Positions 58,786-64,000 of a DNA stretch of 64,000 bases are shown piece after piece. Source of the stretch: Rhabdornis inornatus. Taxonomy: Eukaryota; Chordata; Aves; Passeriformes; Rhabdornithidae. The DNA lies in the NCBI GenBank assembly GCA_013397075.1, contig VWZS01003656.1:436872-500871 (forward strand), read 5' to 3'. Position numbers and translations under genes: made by a program. Within the stretch, counting starts at the first letter, position 1, and each line of letters starts with the position of its first letter. A model generated the notes under the pieces. That model was not told the origin of the DNA. It was given only the letters and a program-made list of their open reading frames with translations, and searched no databases.

Positions 58786-61700
58786 TTTGGTTTAAAGCTT
58801 CACACTGGCGTTTTACAGACCTGTTCTTGTCGGCATAAGCCACTACTGTCCTGAGTTGAGACTCCTGTTTGTTACTGAATTAAAATTATGGGAATTATGT
58901 TGATCATTTGGAAAGAAATTAGAAAAGAAATTAAAAGTAACTATATTGGCAGGGAGAGATAGATAAAATATGAGGAAAAAGATGTTTCTAATAAGGCCAT
59001 GAATTATTTCGTCTGACACTGCAGGTGCTTTCTCTGTATAGATGGTTTAAATACATCACTGCTCTGTGATAGGATTTTTTGTTATTGAAAAAAGTTGGTT
59101 TTTTTCACTCCCTAATATACTATGATAATCTGTATCCTGAAGCCACCAATCCACCAGAAGAAGACAAACATAGATTACATGTTTGTTGTAGTTGAAGCAG
59201 TTTGCGTGTCTGGGAGTTTGCATACACTGAGGTTCAGCTGGTGGAGTGGGCAAGCATGGCTGTTCTAGACCTGTCCATGTTGGCAGGAGTAGCACTGTGC
59301 TAGCAGTGCTTCTGGAAAAATGTTGGCTTTAGTGACCTTGCCCTGATGCTCAGGGTTATTTGGTTACAATGGTACCTGTCTTGGTCTCTGTTTGATGGAG
59401 GTGAAAGGGAGATCACTTGGCACTGTAAGAAAATTTTTAAAATATAACATTTAATATTTAGATAAATATTTCCGGCTTCTCCAGGTATTTCCCATCAAAG
59501 CTGTTACTGACTTTGTATTTGGTGACTGAAAGGTAAGCAACATGGTGACATTCTCTGTGCAAACAGTTCTTTTGTGGCTAGAGATCTTGTTCTTCAACTG
59601 CTTCTGGGTCACCAGGGAAGCAATAATAAATAAAAAAAATCCCATCATCACCCTTGGGTGATGACTAGAGGGGCATTGAATTCTGTCCTGACTCTGGGTC
59701 CCCCATCAGTGCTGTTCCTTTTAAATTGCAGATTTAATTGCAGACAGCAGTGCTTATTACTCTGCTAGCAGTGTTCAGGCAGAATCATGTAGATGAGCCT
59801 CCTCAGTTAAGGCTCAGTATCAAATGTCATGTCAGGAAGTCCTGCCAGCAGCTTGATTGATTGCTGCTTAGGCTAAAGTTCAGGTGCAGATAACTCCAGG
59901 TGGGTGTTGAAAGCAGCTCTGATGGCTGTGTACAGCTGTAGCTGTTTCCAGAGCTGTTAATTAGCCAGATTATCTCTGCAGACTGTGGGTAGTGAGTTAC
60001 TAGGAGCCTAAACTTGTTGGTGAAGGAAGACTGAAATTTGTTTGAGCTATTGTGCTCCTCTGCATTAGCAGAGCAATGGCACATGTCTGGACCGGAAGCT
60101 CCTCAAGGGTTTGCTGACCCAAATCTTTAATTGACCAAAAAGAAAAAAAAAAAAAAAAAATGGATCTAGGCCTGGTCTAAGTGAAGTTTTCCAGTGGGTT
60201 TCTTGGGTGGTTGATGTTCTTCGTGTGACCTTGAAAACTAGATGCTGTTGTCATTTCTGTGTTGGTGTAGAGCTCCATATTTTAGTAGTTAGGTGGTGGG
60301 AATGTACCTGGTGGGAGCTTGGAATCTTGGGAGAGTATGTCGGTGACCAGAGATAGAGAAATGTGTGGCTGGTCTTAGTGTGTGTGTGGTCAAGTTGGTG
60401 ACACTTTTTTGTCTTTCGTTTGTTTTGTTTTTAATATGGGAACCAATTTGTCTGTTCTGCTTGGGAAAAGGTCTAGAAGTTGGTGTGGTTTCTGTTGCAG
60501 TAAATATGAGAGGGAATTAGCTGAGAGCTTTGTTTTTTATTTTTTTTTTAAGAGAGATTATGGGCAGGAGACCATTTAGTTTGTTTTGGGTTGCAAGTGA
60601 AGCTAAGAGAGGAAGAAGATGAGTCTGGGGAAATCCTTCTTTGTGGTAACAACTGTGGACCATATTTTGTTGTGGCCTCTGATCCAACTCCACTGAAGGC
60701 AGTGGAGTGAGTATTGTTGATCATGTCAATGTTAAAACTTCTGGTCATTAATTAATTCTTAGAGAGGTGACAGGTATCTTGACATTTACAGCATGTCATA
60801 GCAAATGTGAGCTAGAGACAGAAATAATAACTGTAGCTTCAAGCATTGTTCAGTTTTTGTTCAGTGAATTTGAGATGCTGACCAGTTGGATAAAATTGTA
60901 CAATGAACAACTCCTGCAGGGGTCCAGATGTGCTTTGGGCTATGAGAGGTTTTCCTAGGAAAGGAAATCATATGCATGATAAAAAAAAAAATGGCTTTCT
61001 CAGTCACCTCAGTAAAACTGAAAGACACTTTCTGCACTTAACAATATCTTTTGCCATTGATGGCAAGAGTTACTCTTAGTGAGGGATTAGATGCCCCAGT
61101 CTGTCTGAACTGGCATGAAACAGATCTTGTGACCAGTCCCTGGGTCTGCGTGTAAACATTTGTAAAGATTGGATGCAGATTAGAGTACTAGTTAACAAAA
61201 TGAGCAATTTTTCTGTGGGCCAAAACAAAAGATGTATTAACAGTGAGGAAAACACAGGTCTCCTTTTTGCCAAGTGACTCTCTAGAAATTTCCCTCAGGC
61301 TTCAGCACAAATCAGCTGGGACCTGTGAGGATTTAACTGATACATATGGTACTGGGGGCCTGTTTCTGTGACTGGGACAAGAGAAGTGTGGCTTTGTCCC
61401 AGCAAGAATTAATGAAATCATCATAGTACAATGTTTTCATTTGCTCTGGATATGACAGTGGTGGGGAGGATGAGATGTGAAAATCACAATCTTCCCCCTT
61501 AATCCAGATTTGCAGACTTTGACTGCCCAGTCCAGAACTATTTCAGAGCTGTCCTCCTGGCTGTGCCCTGTGTGGGACAGGGAATGCACTCAGGGGGGCT
61601 GCCCTCCTCTCTGTGCCATGACCAACTGTTTGCTCAGAGAACTGCAGAACAATGTAAAGTATTTGAGGTTTGGGATTTTTCCCTAGAGCAGTGTGTTCTA

Positions 61701-62797
61701 AAACAGTGAAGTAAAAACAAGTGCTTGTATGAGAAATTTTAATCATGTCTCTGTCTGTAAAGGTGGAAACTCTGTATGGGTCTCTCAACAAAGGATGAGA
61801 AATACCATCTGTCTTGGGCAATTGTACCTGTGAAGATGCAGAACAAAGACTTCAGATTACTGTGCCTAAAAGTAGATCTCAGCATTTCTATATAGGCATT
61901 TGTTAGAGATATTGTTACTTTGGAACTGAGCAGTATTTAATAATGGTTAATCAGGGCTGCTCAAAAATTCCTACAGGAAAGGAAAAGAAAATTTGAGTTT
62001 TGGACGCTTATAGAAGAGAGAGTTGTAAGAAACATAAAATATTGCCAGGTACTTTATGAACCTAATTTTTCTTCCAGGTCAGCTTCTTATCACAGGTCCT
62101 TGTGACTGTGTCCTGGCATACACTAGTGCTGTGGCACAGCAACTGGTCAGCAACACCTCCTTGCAAAAATTCAGAACCATGTGTCTGATGGGCATGTGTG
62201 TTTTGGAAAAGATGAGCCTGAAAAGGCCTTGGAGTAAACTACAACTGATAAAAGAGCTCCTGATTTGCATGTTCCAGATATGCTGAAGTAACTGAGGCAA
62301 CTCCAGCTCCTTCCAGGCATCTGCCATCACCCACCCTGGCAGCTCACAGGTGCCGCAGTCTGACAGGTGGTGGAGGGTGGCAAATGTTAGTGGAAATTCA
62401 GGATGCACGCTGTCTCTGCTCCTCCTGGTCCTCAGCCATGCCTGAAGTCAGAGCTCTGCTGGGCCAAAGCAGGACCAGACCCTTGGCACAGTGTTTGCCA
62501 TGTCCCACAGGGCTCTGCCAAGTACTCTGAGTGATCTCTGCTGACCTGGGTGCTGCTGCCCAGCCAGGATGCTTCCCCCTCCCTGAGTGCAGGACCCTGG
62601 GAGGTTGTGAAGGACTGCCAGAATTTGAGATACGTTTTCTCAGAGATATTACAAGTTCTTGCAATGTGAACTTCTAATGTTTTCAAAGACTCAGGCAGAA
62701 AGGACTTCCTAAACAAATTGTACCTGTCATCTCCCAGTTCGTTGATTGCTTGGACCAAAGGTGGTGCTAAATCTGATCTTTGTCTGTAATATTTATG

Positions 62798-62873
62798 TTT
62801 TGTTGGTTTTTGGGGTTTTTTTGGTTTTTTTGGGGGGGTTTTTTTTTTTTGTTTTTTTGGTTTTTTTTTATTT
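62798..62873. repeat. T/G-rich low-complexity tract
   Basis: Runs of T are separated by runs of 2 to 7 G. It is the complementary type to the A/C-rich tract at 9531-9633. It may be a simple repeat or the tail of a minus-strand retroposed copy. No element body was identified beside it. Confidence 0.6.
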
Positions 62874-63675
62874 AGTGTTTGATAAAACAGATGCAGTGTC
62901 CTTCTTACATGAGAAATTTAGTCCCAGCTTGGGACAGGGCAAAACTCCCTGGACCTTCAGGGCCCAGGCTTGCTGCCTGTTACCATATGAACAGGCTTGC
63001 AGTGTTTGGGGGGAGGTGGGAAAAGGGTACTCTATCTTCAAATGCTTGCAGACTGTAAGAATTGACTTGTGATTTGTTTGTTTGTTTGTTGGTATTTTGT
63101 TTACAATGCCTCTTATGCCCTAAGGAAAAATAAATTTTTGACCTTTTTAATTGTGATCCAGTTGGTTTATTATGTTGGGGTTTTTCTTCTAATTTTTTCA
63201 GTACTGTTTGGATTCCACTTGAATTTCACTGAATTAATCTTTCCCAGAACAACTTGTAATTTGTGTGTTCATGCAATTGCAAATTTCATCTTGGGCTAAA
63301 TGGATAGAGAACCTTGTCTTGTTTCCTTGGCCAAAGTTGTTACTATATGCTGTATTTTTTCTATTCCACAAAGTTTTTGGAAAAGTCATCTCAGCCCTCA
63401 AACATGAAGAAGTTCTGTCCATGTTGAGCAAGTTCTTAAGGTTTATAATACTCAAGGAAGGATGTTTTTTGGAGAAGGATAGTTTCAAAATAAGAAGAAA
63501 AGCATACTTTTACACAAGTCCTTTGGTTCTGTGATTAGAGTTGCTCAGCAAGATGAGATGAGCCCTGTGTGCAGTCTGCAGAGCAGGTGGTGCTTGAGCA
63601 TGGGATACTAAGGTCTGATCCTGCAAGGTTTCTGGGCACTGCTGACTCGTCTTACCTGTCCTTTGAAGGTTGGAG

Positions 63676-63748
63676 GCCCAGATAGCTCAACAAGTAGAAG
63701 GTCATTGCTGTGCAAAACAGCAGATGGGTAAAACTGAAGTTTCTGGTA
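63676..63748 (+). repeat. tRNA-like remnant (tRNA pseudogene or tRNA-derived SINE head)
   Basis: The first 24 bases, GCCCAGATAGCTCA then GTAGA, closely follow the acceptor, A-box and D-arm of a tRNA-Lys-like sequence. A 5-6 bp stem TTGCTG/CAGCAG then encloses a 7-base loop (TGCAAAA), as in an anticodon arm, although the usual T before the anticodon is G. TCTGG near 63742 can pair with CCAGA of the start. The D stem has mismatches, extra bases precede the anticodon stem, and no good B-box is present, so it cannot be a working tRNA gene. Confidence 0.3.
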
Positions 63749-64000
63749 ATGTATCCCCTCTCCTTATGCAGAGGAATATCTTGGGGATGCCAAAGGCAAT
63801 GGATTAGGGGATATATTGGGGGAGAAGGTTATAACAAGGGATGTAATAGTAGAGGGGTAACAAGGTTGTTTTTTAGCTCTTCAGTTCCTAGCCTGACTGT
63901 AGGAGATGTTTCTCTGTGCTGGCATATGTAGGTGGATGGTGCACGAGGAGTCCTGTTCAGGCACCCCAACTCTCCGAAGGATGCCAGGAATTGAATCTGA

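Larger units (their letters stand above)
51809..58805 (+). other. Long 3' untranslated region of SH3PXD2A
   Basis: No further TKS5 coding follows the TAA. The downstream 7 kb contains AT-rich stretches (54060-54420, 55850-56620), a U/CU-rich tract leading into a UG repeat (about 53605-53672) and a GC-rich segment (about 54490-55190). AATAAA hexamers occur at 54265, 56683, 57315 and 58780. The mammalian mRNA is, from memory, about 11 kb with a 3' UTR near 7 kb, so the last hexamer gives the best-fitting end, with the earlier ones as possible alternative sites. Open frames here overlap in several phases on both strands and are not supported as genes. Confidence 0.7.
58806..64000. other. Downstream intergenic or neighbouring-gene flank without recognisable exons
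   Basis: In human the next gene beyond the 3' end of SH3PXD2A is NEURL1, transcribed towards it, so its 3' UTR might reach this segment on the - strand. I looked on that strand for a C-terminal RING finger and did not find one. The region holds an A-rich run (60137-60160), a T/G-rich tract (about 62798-62873), a GC-rich patch (about 62290-62600) and a tRNA-like remnant near 63676. Minus-strand AATAAA words exist (complement of 60536-60541 and 62867-62872), but nothing links them to a gene. Confidence 0.6.

Noticed and set aside
58806..64000. Last exon of NEURL1 on the - strand
   Set aside because: No RING-type Cys/His pattern is visible in minus-strand frames, so the neighbour's coding end is not in this window.

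Overview
The window is vertebrate nuclear DNA carrying the 3' part of one multi-exon gene on the + strand: SH3PXD2A, which encodes the podosome/invadopodium scaffold TKS5 (FISH). Seven coding exons with GT-AG junctions join without a frame break into 904 whole residues plus one split leading codon. They cover the end of SH3 domain 1, complete SH3 domains 2 to 5, the proline-rich linkers and the natural stop. The PX domain and the first half of SH3-1 must lie upstream of base 1, because no matching exon was found in 1-25105. An amniote, most likely a bird, is suggested by the close match to the amniote protein, the short introns compared with mammals, the low density of interspersed repeats and the lack of mammalian SINEs. 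The species cannot be named.

Layout: 1-25105 is the 3' part of a large intron. It holds an unexplained 293-codon antisense open frame (7019-7900), an old repeat relic near 13110 and a poly-C run ending in an N. Exons lie at 25106-25219, 29416-29499 (a symmetric 28-codon cassette), 40815-40932, 46388-46722, 47533-47582, 49662-49781 and 49913-51808. Intron 29500-40814 contains a nearly perfect (CCTTTTTTT)31 tandem array and a 24-bp perfect palindrome. From 51809 a long 3' UTR runs to a probable poly(A) site just after 58780, about 7 kb, with possible earlier sites. The last 5 kb shows no recognisable coding exon; it has low-complexity tracts and a tRNA-like remnant near 63676.

Biology: TKS5 is a Src substrate related to the NADPH-oxidase organiser p47phox. 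It uses a PX domain for phosphoinositides and five SH3 domains to assemble actin regulators, ADAM proteases and Nox components at invasive adhesions. The sequence keeps the two known Src tyrosine contexts (codons at 50168 and 50351). It also has a small exon (47533-47582) encoding a PPPRR-type basic proline motif directly after the SH3-2 linker, reminiscent of the p47phox autoinhibitory segment. I did not find a convincing new biological system. The best unexplained signals are the antisense open frame, the 9-bp polypyrimidine array and the autoinhibitory-like microexon.
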